Below are positions 7,665 through 17,870 of a stretch of DNA of 64,000 bases, piece after piece. The translations under genes were made by a program, and so were the position numbers. The stretch is from assembly GCA_002844335.1 (NCBI GenBank), contig CP019154.1, positions 868,001 through 932,000 of the forward strand, given 5' to 3'. The notes under the pieces were generated by a model, which saw nothing but the letters and a program-made list of their open reading frames with translations, did no database searches and had not been told where the DNA came from. The DNA is from Haloarcula taiwanensis (GTDB lineage Archaea; Halobacteriota; Halobacteria; Halobacteriales; Haloarculaceae). Numbering within the stretch: position 1 is the first letter of the stretch; every line of letters starts with the position of its first letter.

Positions 7665-10106
7665 TCAGTCCTCGAACTTCTGTGGATCACGGGCCGCCTC
7701 GGCGACGCGAACGGCAGCAACGTTCTCCGGGACGTCGTGGACACGAACGATATCGGCCCCTCGTTCGGCCGCCAGCGTCGTCCCGGCGATGGTCGCCTCC
7801 AGACAGTCGCCCGCTTCCTGTCCGGCCAGCCTGAACAGCGACTTGTGAGAGTGTCCGACCAGAATAGGGCAGCCAAGCGCCTCGAACTCTGGCAGTCGGT
7901 CGAGTAGTTCGAAGCTCTCTGTGGCCGACTTTCCGAAGCCGATGCCCGGGTCGACGATAATCTGGTCGCGGTCGAGTCCGGCCTTTTCGGCGAGCAAGAC
8001 ACGCTCGGTCAACTGGTCAATACAGTCCTCGACCACATCGTCGTAGTGGATGTCGCTATCCGGGTCGACCGGCGTCTCGATGGAGTGCATCACGACCACC
8101 GGCACGTCGTACTCGGCGGCGACGAGTCGCATCTCGGGGTCTTCCAGCCCGGACACGTCGTTCAGGATGTCTGCCCCGGCGTCGAGTGCCGCCCGCGCGA
8201 CGGGGGCCTTCCGCGTGTCGACGGAGATGGCGACGTCCAGCTCCGAAAGCGCCTCGATAACCGGGACGACGCGGTCAATTTCCTCCTCGACCGGGACCGG
8301 TTCGGCACCGGGTCGGGTCGACTCCCCGCCGATGTCGAGAATGTCCGCGCCGGCCTCGACCATTTGCTCGGCGCGGGCGACAGCGTCCTCGACGGCGTTG
8401 TACTCGCCGCCGTCGTGGAAGGAGTCCGGCGTGATATTGCAGATGCCCATGACTGCCGTGCTGTCGTCCCAGGGATACACTGTCGACGTATCCCGCTCGG
8501 GCTGCTGGATAGACAGCGCGGCCCGTAGCTCGTCGGCGAACGACGCGAGCCCGTCGGACTGGCCGTCCAACTTCTCCGCGAGGCGTCTGTACTGCGCCAT
8601 CGTCGCCATCATGACCACATCGATGGCTTCCTCGTCCTGACCGCTCAGGCCGGAAATCGCACATTCGCCGCCCAGCGACAGCAGTTCCTCCTTGAGATAC
8701 TGGGCCTGTCGCGGCTGGACGCGGGTGCGCAGGACGCGGTGGACGCCCTTGCCTCGCATCCGCTGGGTCCCGGCCGCGGTAACGTGGGCGCTCTCCATGG
8801 TCTCGCGGGCCTCGGCCAGCGAGTCGACCTGTTTGGGGACCAGCGAGCGCGACCAGTTGGTCCGGGCCTCCCGCACAGCGTACAGCGACCCAACCACGAG
8901 GACCGCATCGCCTGCTTCCGCGGCGTCGAGTGCGATATCCAGCGCCCCCGCAACGTCGCTGCGCGTCTCGACCGTCGCGTCGGTCGCGTTCTCCACTGCG
9001 GCCGCGACAACGCGGTGAGACTCCGCCCGGTCGACGTTGGGCTGGCAGGCGACGACGTGGTCCGGGTCCGGTAACGCCGCGGCGATGCGCTCGTGGTCCT
9101 TGTCGACCATCGCGCCGATGACGACGTGGAGGTCGTCGTAGTCGAACGAGGACAGCGTTTCGGCGGTGCGCTCGATGCTTCCGGGGTTGTGTGCCCCGTC
9201 GAGAACGACCAGTGGCGACTCGTTCATCACCTCGAACCGACCGGGCCAGTGGGCGTTTCGCAGGCCCCGTTCGAGGTCCGTCTGTGAGATGTCCGCGACT
9301 TGCTGGCACAGCGTGGCTGCGATTCCGGCGTTCTGCGCCTGGTGTGCGCCCAGCAGCGGGAGGTAGGTATCGACGCTCCAGTCGGAACCGTCGACCGAGA
9401 CCGACCCTTCCAGTCCCTCGCGACCGTTATACGTCGCCGTCACGTCGTCGTCGCCCTCTCCGACAGTCACAACATCGCCGGCAACCTCGCGGACGGCCGC
9501 GAGCGCGTCGCCGGTCGTTCCGGTCACCAGTGGAGCGTCTTCGGGGGCGACGTGGGCCTTGTCGTGGGCGATTTCCGCGACAGTATCGCCGAGAATGTCT
9601 GTGTGTTCGAGCGTTACGGACGTGACAGCGCTGGCGACTGGGTCGACCACGCTTGTAGCGTCGTACCGACCGCCGATACCGACTTCCAGCACCGCGACGT
9701 CTACGTCCTGACGGTCGAACTCCCACAGCGCCATCGCGGTCATCGTCTCGAAGAAGGTAGGCGAGTCGTTGGCCGCGCCCTGTTCGGTCACGTACGTCCG
9801 GATCGCTTCAACGAACTCGACGAGGGCGGCCTCGGAGAGTTTCCGGCCGTTGATACGAATCCGCTCGCGCACGTCGTCGAGATGCGGCGAGGTGTACAGC
9901 CCGACATCGAGGCCGGCTTCCCGCAACGTTCGTTCGACCATCCGCGCGGTGGACCCCTTCCCGTTGGACCCCGCAATCTGGACGCAGCGAAGTCCCTCCT
10001 GTGGGTCACCGAGCGACGAGAGCAGGTCCTGCGTGGCATCAGTACCGGGTCGTGGGGCGAACCGGCGCAACTCGAAGAGGAAGTTCGCGGCCTCGTGGAA
10101 CTCCAT
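7665..10106 (-). CDS. folCP: FolCP: folylpolyglutamate synthase fused to dihydropteroate synthase
   Basis: 813 residues. Residues 1-430 are FolC (Mur ligase fold): P-loop 'AGSNGKGSTA' at 45-54, 'YTSPHLDDVRERIRI', 'LEVGIGGRYDATSV', 'GRFEVM' and 'LDGAHNPGS'. Residues 435-545 resemble the extended N-terminal domain of some bacterial FolP proteins ('LSLGGECAISGL...DVVMMATMAQYRRL'). Residues from about 550 are DHPS: 'GICNITPDSFHDGG', 'DILDIGGESTRPGA', 'VSVDTRKA', 'NDVSG', 'DPGIGFGKS', 'GHSHKS'. Such fusions are established for haloarchaeal folate synthesis: DHPS joins pterin pyrophosphate to p-aminobenzoate and FolC adds glutamate. MptE, which supplies the pterin pyrophosphate, is encoded at 56959. 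ATG 10106 is the natural FolC start. Confidence 0.93.
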   Translation of the reverse strand: MEFHEAANFLFELRRFAPRPGTDATQDLLSSLGDPQEGLRCVQIAGSNGKGSTARMVERTLREAGLDVGLYTSPHLDDVRERIRINGRKLSEAALVEFVEAIRTYVTEQGAANDSPTFFETMTAMALWEFDRQDVDVAVLEVGIGGRYDATSVVDPVASAVTSVTLEHTDILGDTVAEIAHDKAHVAPEDAPLVTGTTGDALAAVREVAGDVVTVGEGDDDVTATYNGREGLEGSVSVDGSDWSVDTYLPLLGAHQAQNAGIAATLCQQVADISQTDLERGLRNAHWPGRFEVMNESPLVVLDGAHNPGSIERTAETLSSFDYDDLHVVIGAMVDKDHERIAAALPDPDHVVACQPNVDRAESHRVVAAAVENATDATVETRSDVAGALDIALDAAEAGDAVLVVGSLYAVREARTNWSRSLVPKQVDSLAEARETMESAHVTAAGTQRMRGKGVHRVLRTRVQPRQAQYLKEELLSLGGECAISGLSGQDEEAIDVVMMATMAQYRRLAEKLDGQSDGLASFADELRAALSIQQPERDTSTVYPWDDSTAVMGICNITPDSFHDGGEYNAVEDAVARAEQMVEAGADILDIGGESTRPGAEPVPVEEEIDRVVPVIEALSELDVAISVDTRKAPVARAALDAGADILNDVSGLEDPEMRLVAAEYDVPVVVMHSIETPVDPDSDIHYDDVVEDCIDQLTERVLLAEKAGLDRDQIIVDPGIGFGKSATESFELLDRLPEFEALGCPILVGHSHKSLFRLAGQEAGDCLEATIAGTTLAAERGADIVRVHDVPENVAAVRVAEAARDPQKFED

Positions 10107-10219
10107 GGTCGGGCTATCAGAGCCGTTCGCTTTAGCCTGTCGGACTGTTGCGTGTCTCCGGCGCGAAGACGCCCCGAACGCCCGCTTCCCAGACTAGCGC
10201 CACGGCCTCGCAGCGACAA

Positions 10220-10924
10220 TTACGCCTGTTCGCTCCGGTCGCGCGTGGCCCACCGACCGAGCGCGCTCGACAGAATCAGGAACGCGGCACCCAGCAGCGG
10301 TGCCGGGTCGATCTTCGCACCTGGTCGGTCTGCCGTGTCCGTCTCCTCTGGCTCCCCCTCCGCTGGTGTCTGGGTCTCCGGGCCGGTGACGCCAGCCGGC
10401 TCGGTCTCTTCCTCGCTGTACTGCTGCCGGTACCCGGACTCCGTCTGTGGCTCCTCTCCGGCCAGCGCAGTTTCCTGTGTCTCCGGAGTCGGCGTGTCCT
10501 CGGCTTCTGCGACCGCTGCTGGCGGCTCGAACTCCGTGTCGACCGGCGATGGCGTGTCGACGGTCGGCTCAGCCGGTGGTGGCGTCTCGCTTGCACGTTC
10601 CGCGGCCCATCCCGACGTGTCCTCATCGGTGCTCTCGACAGCAGTTTCATCGGCATTTCGGCGGCGGTACCACCAGAGCCCAGCCGTCGCTGCGCCGAGC
10701 GCGATAAGCGACACCCCAGTGCCGAGCAGCCCCCACTGTCGCCATAGCGACCCGAGACGGTCCGTGAGACTGGGACCGGAATCCTCGGCTCCATCCGGCC
10801 CTTCCAGTCCAGATACGGGGACAGCAGTGGCGTCGTCGACAACAGCGACGCCGGGGACGGCGTCGAGCACCGAGGCGACGGCGTCCCGCTCCACCTCGAC
10901 TTCGAGAAACGTAGGTGTGTCCAT
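10220..10924 (-). CDS. Haloarchaeal membrane protein with long Pro/Glu-rich linker
   Basis: 234 residues, not recognised by function. Residues 1-60 form a small folded acidic region (MDTPTFLEVEVERDAVAS). One helix lies at 68-86 (LLGTGVSLIALGAATAGLWW). A 110-residue low-complexity stretch rich in Glu, Thr and Pro follows. A second hydrophobic segment near 208-222 precedes a short basic tail. Both ends are therefore anchored with the linker between them outside or inside. The gene lies 42 bp after the 11497 gene on the same strand and may share its transcript. Function unknown. Confidence 0.65.
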   Translation of the reverse strand: MDTPTFLEVEVERDAVASVLDAVPGVAVVDDATAVPVSGLEGPDGAEDSGPSLTDRLGSLWRQWGLLGTGVSLIALGAATAGLWWYRRRNADETAVESTDEDTSGWAAERASETPPPAEPTVDTPSPVDTEFEPPAAVAEAEDTPTPETQETALAGEEPQTESGYRQQYSEEETEPAGVTGPETQTPAEGEPEETDTADRPGAKIDPAPLLGAAFLILSSALGRWATRDRSEQA

Positions 10925-10966
10925 ATTCGACCCGTCGTCGGGCGAGCATGTAAAACCCGCTCAGTA

Positions 10967-11497
10967 TTATTCCCGGGCCGGTTCGTACTCGGCATCGGTC
11001 GCCGTGGTCCGCGATAGGTCGGTTTCGATACCGGCGGCGTCTTGCGGTTCCCTCCCCGGGTCCTCGTCTTCGTCGAGAAGCGTCCGCAGTTCCCGCTCGT
11101 ATTCGGCCTCAGAGAGTTCCCCCTCGACGTACCGGCGCGTCAACACCTCGTGTCGCTCCTCGACGGTCGGCTCCGGCGGCGCGAACACGTCCGAGAGACT
11201 GAACGACGCGAGCGGTGGGACGACGGCTTCGAGACGGGCGAGTCCATCAGCGACGCGCTGGCTCTTCGGCACCGACGCCCGCCGGGCCAGCGCACGGACC
11301 AGCGCGACTGAAAAAACGATGTCGACACCCACAAGTAACAGTGTGCCAAGCAAGAATCCGGCGACGGTCTGGACAACCGCGCCGCCGCCGAGAAGCGCTC
11401 CGACTGTCGCGACGACACCGACGATTCCCAGCCCGACAGCCCCCAGTGTCGTCAGAACGACAGCGGCAAACAGAAGCAGCAGGCGGTTATCTCTCAT
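10967..11497 (-). CDS. Two-helix membrane protein with C-terminal SHOCT-like motif
   Basis: 176 residues. Two or three hydrophobic helices occupy residues 5-75. The cytoplasmic tail contains 'VLTRRYVEGELSEAEYERELRTLLDE', which fits the short SHOCT oligomerisation motif (L-x5-G-x-I/L-T/S-x2-E-F/Y-E-x3-L-L). SHOCT motifs end many small bacterial and archaeal membrane proteins of unknown role. ATG 11497 is used; a GTG three codons upstream at 11506 is an alternative. The gene probably precedes the 10924 membrane gene in one transcript. Confidence 0.7.
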   Translation of the reverse strand: MRDNRLLLLFAAVVLTTLGAVGLGIVGVVATVGALLGGGAVVQTVAGFLLGTLLLVGVDIVFSVALVRALARRASVPKSQRVADGLARLEAVVPPLASFSLSDVFAPPEPTVEERHEVLTRRYVEGELSEAEYERELRTLLDEDEDPGREPQDAAGIETDLSRTTATDAEYEPARE

Positions 11498-11542
11498 CCA
11501 GTTCACACATACGATAGCCGGAGGGCGTTGAAATGGTTTGTG

Positions 11543-12529
11543 TCAGCGCTCGTTCTCTCGCGATTCCGGATCGCTTCGGGGGATCTCCTCAGTTGCCGGC
11601 ACGTACGAGCGGCCAGAGGCGGACCACCCACCCCAGATCCACTCCCGGATAGTGAGCTGGCGCTTGGACCCTTCATCCCGCGCCGTTTCGAGTCGTCGCT
11701 CGGTCGTGTGGAAGTAGTTGACGACGGTCACGAGGACGACACCACCGACGGAGTTACCGATGAGTACCGGCAGGACGAACTGCCAGAGACCGACGGACAG
11801 TGCCAGTTCGCCGATGAACACCAGGTAGAACATCTCCGTCGCAGAGACGACAACGTGGTAGAGGTTTCCAAACGGGATCGCAAGGAACGAGATGTAGATC
11901 AACATGAGCCGCGAGATGCTGTCCCGTAGCGAGTAGTCGACCCAGACGACGCCAGCGACGATGAGGCCGGCAAACACCGCCTTCGAGAACAGTGTTATCT
12001 GGGATGTCTCGATGGCCTTCTCCGCGAAGCCGGCGGCGGCCGCCGCCGCGTCGGCGGAGAGAACGTTCGTCGTCGCCAGTGCGAGTGCGCCGAGCATGCC
12101 GCCGAAGACGTTTGAAAGCAACACGACACCCCAGATGCGAAGCAGCGACGGGAGGCTCGATAGCCGCTCGAGGACGAGCGCGACCGGCGGGAGCGTGTTC
12201 TCGGTGTACAGCTGGTAATCCCCGAGAATAATAAATATGAACCCGAGTGGGTACAGCAGCGCACTTAGTATCGGGTCGCCACCGGTCGTGCCGTACAGCG
12301 ACGCGTACAGCAGGAACGTCACTGTGATAGCGAAGCCGCCGGCGAGTCCGCTGAAAAAGAGCTCCCGGGTTCCGGACGTCACCTCCTCGTCGGCCGCGAC
12401 GATGATACGCTGGAAGATTTCGTCGGCGGAGAACCGGTCACGGATGACGCTGCCACCTGCCGGCGCACCGCTTCGAGAGACGTCCACGGCATCGCGGACA
12501 GCCTCCTCCCTGTCGTCGTTGTCTGCCAT
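11543..12529 (-). CDS. Formate/nitrite transporter (FNT) family channel
   Basis: 328 residues. After a hydrophilic N-terminus come six helices with the FNT repeats: 'SGLAGGFAITVTFLLYA', 'YPLGFIFIILGDYQLYTENTLPP', 'VVLLSNVFGGMLGALALA', 'FAGLIVAGVVWVDYS', 'GNLYHVVVSATEMFYL', 'LPVLIGNSVGGVVLVTVVNY'. The 'G-x3-I/V-L-G-D-x-L/Y-x-T-E-N' and 'G-N-x2-G-G' elements are the family's slit motifs. The long polar N-terminus places it near the YfdC branch rather than FocA/NirC, so anion specificity is uncertain. ATG 12529 is preferred to an in-frame TTG at 12544. No formate or nitrite enzyme is adjacent. Confidence 0.85.
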   Translation of the reverse strand: MADNDDREEAVRDAVDVSRSGAPAGGSVIRDRFSADEIFQRIIVAADEEVTSGTRELFFSGLAGGFAITVTFLLYASLYGTTGGDPILSALLYPLGFIFIILGDYQLYTENTLPPVALVLERLSSLPSLLRIWGVVLLSNVFGGMLGALALATTNVLSADAAAAAAGFAEKAIETSQITLFSKAVFAGLIVAGVVWVDYSLRDSISRLMLIYISFLAIPFGNLYHVVVSATEMFYLVFIGELALSVGLWQFVLPVLIGNSVGGVVLVTVVNYFHTTERRLETARDEGSKRQLTIREWIWGGWSASGRSYVPATEEIPRSDPESRENER

Positions 12530-12676
12530 CAGTCGCCCGTTCAATAGCCGGTATGAAACCTCTTTCGTTGCCGACAGTCAGCCCGGCGACACATCATAAA
12601 AAGTCCGCCCTCAGCCGTGAGCCGCCGATAGCCTTGCAGTACTTGTCACTGAGGTTCAGACACTCGTTTCTCTTGG

Positions 12677-14257
<1,581 letters not shown>

Positions 14258-14404
14258 GTGCGACCGACGGACCGGCCGGTGCAAAGTTGTTGCGAAACCC
14301 CCTTCGGAATATTGTGGTATGCGACCGAGCCACGCTATTTATGTCCATGGTGTCGGTGTCTATCGGTCCGGTGCGCATTTGTAGCCCGCCGCCAACTCGC
14401 CCGT

Positions 14405-14959
14405 ATGGCGAAGCTTCGGTGTCAGCGCGCTGGCGCGGTCGCTGCCGTTGGCGGTATCGTCTGGATCGGCTGGGCCGCGGCGCTGTCCGCGACCGGCCAG
14501 ACAGCCACGAGCCTGCCGATTATCGCTGGAACCATCGTCTCCGCACTCGGCGTCGTGGCCGGCCATTATGCCATCGAGGATTTCTACGGCGCACGGATGA
14601 AACGACCCGGGACCGTCGGCGCGTGGGCCGGCGGCCTCGGCGGTCTCGTCTTCGCGGCCGGGCAACTGGTCCGTCTCCTCTCCGGCGACGGCGAGGCAAT
14701 CATCGGAATCGGCGTGCTCATGCTGGTCAGCGGGTCACTGCTGGTCGCCGCCGGTCTCGTCAGGACGCGGATTCAGCCGCCGTGGCTTGGCGTGGCGCTG
14801 GGCCTCGGGACTATCGCGTTCCTCGGATTCGAGGTCCAGCCTGCGACGGCAACTGCATACGGCCTCGCGTGGGTCGCACTCGGACAGGACCTCTACCGCT
14901 TCGATCCGCCGGACGGCCGCTTTGGCGATGCCGATGGCGACTACGGCTGGCTGAGTTGA
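14405..14959 (+). CDS. Haloarchaeal multi-helix membrane protein
   Basis: 184 residues, unrecognised. Five to six hydrophobic helices (near 10-30, 37-55, 70-90, 98-116, 123-135, 140-155), short polar loops, and an acidic tail ending DADGDYGWLS. No enzyme motif or conserved charged residue inside helices. ATG 14405 is selected because upstream in-frame sequence lacks helix character and overlaps the divergent purH promoter. Function unknown. Confidence 0.7.
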   Translation: MAKLRCQRAGAVAAVGGIVWIGWAAALSATGQTATSLPIIAGTIVSALGVVAGHYAIEDFYGARMKRPGTVGAWAGGLGGLVFAAGQLVRLLSGDGEAIIGIGVLMLVSGSLLVAAGLVRTRIQPPWLGVALGLGTIAFLGFEVQPATATAYGLAWVALGQDLYRFDPPDGRFGDADGDYGWLS

Positions 14960-15204
14960 AGCTTACCCGCTAGTGGGACCAGGTCCTCACTCTCTCGAAG
15001 GTATTTCGGCGTGAGCGACCGTCGAAACTCCTGACACGTTGTATCGGAGCTGGCCGTTGTATGCGTAGAAGTAAACGGAAATTAGACTTATTTATAGAGC
15101 ACTATATTCCTCAAAACTGGCGCTTCAGTAGCTCCGTCGCACGTTAGCTATGTAGTTTAAAAACCATAATGTTCATTAGTAAGATACCCAATGTTAATAC
15201 TGTA

Positions 15205-16272
15205 ATGCAGGCAGTACTACTAGAAGAGTTTCAGGAGCCGCTGACAGTACAGGACGTCGACCGCCCCGAGCCGGAGCCGGACGGCGCTGTCGCAGAGGTC
15301 ATCGGCTGTGGTATCTGTCGGTCCGACTGGCACTGCTGGCAGGGGGACTGGGACTGGTTCGGCTACCGGCCTGACCCGCCACACGTCCTCGGTCACGAGC
15401 CGACAGGCCGAATCGTCTCTGTCGGCGAGAACGTCGAAAACATCGAGGAAGGACAGGAGGTCGCGATCCCGTTCAACTTCGCCTGCGGGAGCTGTGACCT
15501 CTGTCGGAACGGACGCGAAAACATCTGTGAGAACCACATCGGGCTCGGCTTCATGAACCAGGCGCCCGGCGCGTTCGCCGAGGAGGTCCACATTCCCAAC
15601 GCCGACCTCAACGCCGTTCCGCTCCCGGACGGTATCGACGCCGAGTCGGCCGCCGGGATGGGCTGTCGGTTCATGACCTCGTTCCACGCGATGGCCCACC
15701 GAGCACCGGTCAGCGCCGGCGACGACGTTGTCATCCACGGCTGCGGCGGCATCGGCCTCTCGGCGGTCCACATCGCGAACGCCCTCGGCGGCAACGTCAT
15801 CGGGGTAGATCTGATGGACGAGAAACTGGAGCGCGCGGAAGACCTCGGCGCTGTCGCCACTGTCAACGCACAGGAGGTCGATGACCCCGCGAAAGAGGTC
15901 AGAGATATCACTGACGGCGGGGCCGACGTATCCGCAGATGCCCTCGGTATTGCAACGACGTGTCAGAACGCGGTGAACTCGCTCCGGAAAGGCGGTACGC
16001 ACGTCCAGATCGGACTCACTACCAGCGAGGAGGAGGGGATGGTGCCGCTCCCGACCGACGAGTTCGTCGCCAAAGAAATCGACTTTAAAGGGTCGCTCGG
16101 CCTCCAGCCGTCGCGGTACAGCGAAATGCTCGATATGGTCGAATCGAGCAAACTCGACCCGACCGCGCTGGTCGAGGACACGGTGGATATCCATCAGGTG
16201 CCCGACGAGCTGGCCGCGATGAGCGACTACAATACGGTCGGTATCCCGGTCTGCAACGAGTTCAGCAACTGA
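15205..16272 (+). CDS. Zinc-dependent alcohol dehydrogenase (MDR family)
   Basis: 355 residues. Catalytic zinc ligands: Cys in 'IGCGICRSDWH', His in 'LGHEPTG', Cys later at 'GMGCRFMTSFHA'. Structural zinc lobe: four Cys in 'CGSCDLCRNGRENIC'. NAD(P)-binding loop: 'VIHGCGGIGLSAVHIA', followed by 'VIGVDLMDEKLERA', where Asp suggests NAD over NADP. The 'HCWQGDWDWFG' stretch after the first Cys is typical of a short branch of MDR alcohol dehydrogenases in haloarchaea. Substrate unknown. ATG 15205 is the family start (MQAVLLEEF); an ATG at 15169 would add 12 residues. The AT-rich stretch 15070-15200 likely holds its promoter. Confidence 0.88.
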   Translation: MQAVLLEEFQEPLTVQDVDRPEPEPDGAVAEVIGCGICRSDWHCWQGDWDWFGYRPDPPHVLGHEPTGRIVSVGENVENIEEGQEVAIPFNFACGSCDLCRNGRENICENHIGLGFMNQAPGAFAEEVHIPNADLNAVPLPDGIDAESAAGMGCRFMTSFHAMAHRAPVSAGDDVVIHGCGGIGLSAVHIANALGGNVIGVDLMDEKLERAEDLGAVATVNAQEVDDPAKEVRDITDGGADVSADALGIATTCQNAVNSLRKGGTHVQIGLTTSEEEGMVPLPTDEFVAKEIDFKGSLGLQPSRYSEMLDMVESSKLDPTALVEDTVDIHQVPDELAAMSDYNTVGIPVCNEFSN

Positions 16273-16306
16273 CGGCGCGACTGCCCCCTCACCCGAACCC
16301 CGACTC

Positions 16307-16315
16307 TCTCTTTTT
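16307..16315 (+). terminator. Possible T-rich terminator after the alcohol dehydrogenase
   Basis: A pyrimidine tract ending in five T lies 35-43 bases past the stop at 16272. Archaeal termination often uses such T runs; no hairpin is needed. Weak evidence. Confidence 0.3.
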
Positions 16316-16397
16316 CGCCGTCACGCGTCGCTGCCGCAGCGCGTCACGGTTGCAGGAGAACGACACGCTTTTTCGCGCCTCCCGCGCACACTCGGGT

Positions 16398-17780
16398 ATG
16401 ACCGACAGAGGGCCACTGGCCACCGTCTCGCCGCTCGACGGCCGATACGCCCGCTACACCGAACCGCTCGTCCCGTACGCCAGCGAGCGGGCGCTAATGT
16501 CCGCCCGCGTGGAAGTCGAAGTCGAGTATCTCATCGCGCTCGCGGACCTCGACGCCACGCCGCTTTCCATCGACGACGACCAGCGCGCGACGCTCCGGGC
16601 GCTGTACGAGGAGTTCGACGACGAGGACGCCGCCGTCGTCAAGCAACTGGAGACGGAAGGGTACGGCGAGTACGCGGCGACCAACCACGACGTGAAGGCC
16701 ATCGAGTACTTCATCCGGCTGGGCATGCCAGAGGGGCTGGACGCCGACAACTGGATTCACTTCGGGCTGACCAGCGAGGACGTGAACAACCTCGCCCAGC
16801 GGCTGCTCGTCAAGCCCGCCGCCGAGGACGTGCTCGTCCCGGAACTCCGCGAGATTCGGGACGCGCTCGTGGAGATGGCCCACACCTACGCCGACGTGCC
16901 GATGCTGGCCCGCACGCACGGCCAGCCCGCGACGCCGACGACGTTCGGCAAGGAGATGGCCGTCTACGCCTCCCGACTGGGGCGGGCTATCACCCGCGTC
17001 GAACGCGCTGCAGAGGGTCTTTCCGGGAAACTGGCTGGCGCGTCGGGGACCTACGCGGCCCACGTCGCCGCCTACCCCGACGTGGACTGGCCGGCGTTCG
17101 CCGAGGACTTCGTCGCCGACCTCGGCCTGGAACACGAGCCGCTGACGACGCAGGTCAACCCCTGTGACGACCTCGCGGTCCTGTTCGACGCCCTCCGTGG
17201 CGCGAACAACGTCCTGCTGGACCTCGACCTCGACGTGTGGCTGTACGTCTCGGACCGCTACCTCGGGCAGGAGGCCGTCGAGGGCGAAACGGGGTCCTCG
17301 ACGATGCCCCACAAGGTCAATCCCATCGACTTCGAGAACAGCGAGGGGAATCTCTCGAAGGCGAACTCCGATCTCGTGTTCCTCGGGGACTACGTCACGA
17401 ACTCCCGGCTCCAGCGGGACCTCTCGGACTCGACGGTCAAGCGCAACATCGGGGCCGCCTTCGCCCACTGTCTCATCGGCTACAGTAAGTGCCAGAACGG
17501 GCTGGCGAAGGTCGTCCCCAACGAGCAGGTGATGGCCGACGACCTCGCGGCCACGCCGGAAATCATCGGCGAGGCTGTCCAGACGATCCTCCGGCGCGAG
17601 GGGTACGCCGACGCCTACGAGCAGGTCAAAAAGGCAACACGGGGCCGGGAGGTTACCATCGAGGACTTCCACGACATGTTCGCAGACCTCGACGTGAGCG
17701 ACGACGTGCGGGCGGAACTGGAAGCGCTGACGCCGACCGACTACACTGGCATCGCGGAGCAGCAGGCCGACGACAGCTGA
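16398..17780 (+). CDS. purB: Adenylosuccinate lyase
   Basis: 460 residues, a usual length. N-terminus 'ATVSPLDGRYARYT' is the PurB opening. 'TNHDVKAIEYFI' and 'HFGLTSEDVNNLAQ' carry the first catalytic His region, 'ARTHGQPATPTTFGKE' the second, and 'GSSTMPHKVNPIDFENSEGNL' the fumarase/ASL signature with the flexible Ser loop. Splits SAICAR to AICAR and adenylosuccinate to AMP. AICAR is the substrate of the AICAR transformylase half of the fusion at 14257, so two purine steps sit within 4 kb, although on opposite strands. ATG 16398 is the family start. Confidence 0.95.
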   Translation: MTDRGPLATVSPLDGRYARYTEPLVPYASERALMSARVEVEVEYLIALADLDATPLSIDDDQRATLRALYEEFDDEDAAVVKQLETEGYGEYAATNHDVKAIEYFIRLGMPEGLDADNWIHFGLTSEDVNNLAQRLLVKPAAEDVLVPELREIRDALVEMAHTYADVPMLARTHGQPATPTTFGKEMAVYASRLGRAITRVERAAEGLSGKLAGASGTYAAHVAAYPDVDWPAFAEDFVADLGLEHEPLTTQVNPCDDLAVLFDALRGANNVLLDLDLDVWLYVSDRYLGQEAVEGETGSSTMPHKVNPIDFENSEGNLSKANSDLVFLGDYVTNSRLQRDLSDSTVKRNIGAAFAHCLIGYSKCQNGLAKVVPNEQVMADDLAATPEIIGEAVQTILRREGYADAYEQVKKATRGREVTIEDFHDMFADLDVSDDVRAELEALTPTDYTGIAEQQADDS

Positions 17781-17870
17781 GAATCGCTACTCTGCCGCCG
17801 TTTTCATGTTGTCACGCCCCATCGCGGCGAACGCAACTATCACGAGTGTGGCCGCCTTCGTCAGTGATAG

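Noticed and set aside
15169..15204. Upstream ATG of the alcohol dehydrogenase
   Set aside because: Adds residues absent from the family and lies too close to the AT-rich TTTAAA.
17787..17870. Minus-strand frame ending in a short hydrophobic peptide (SLTKAATLVIVAFAAMG)
   Set aside because: No start codon at a useful place, overlaps the MFS start, no promoter on that strand.
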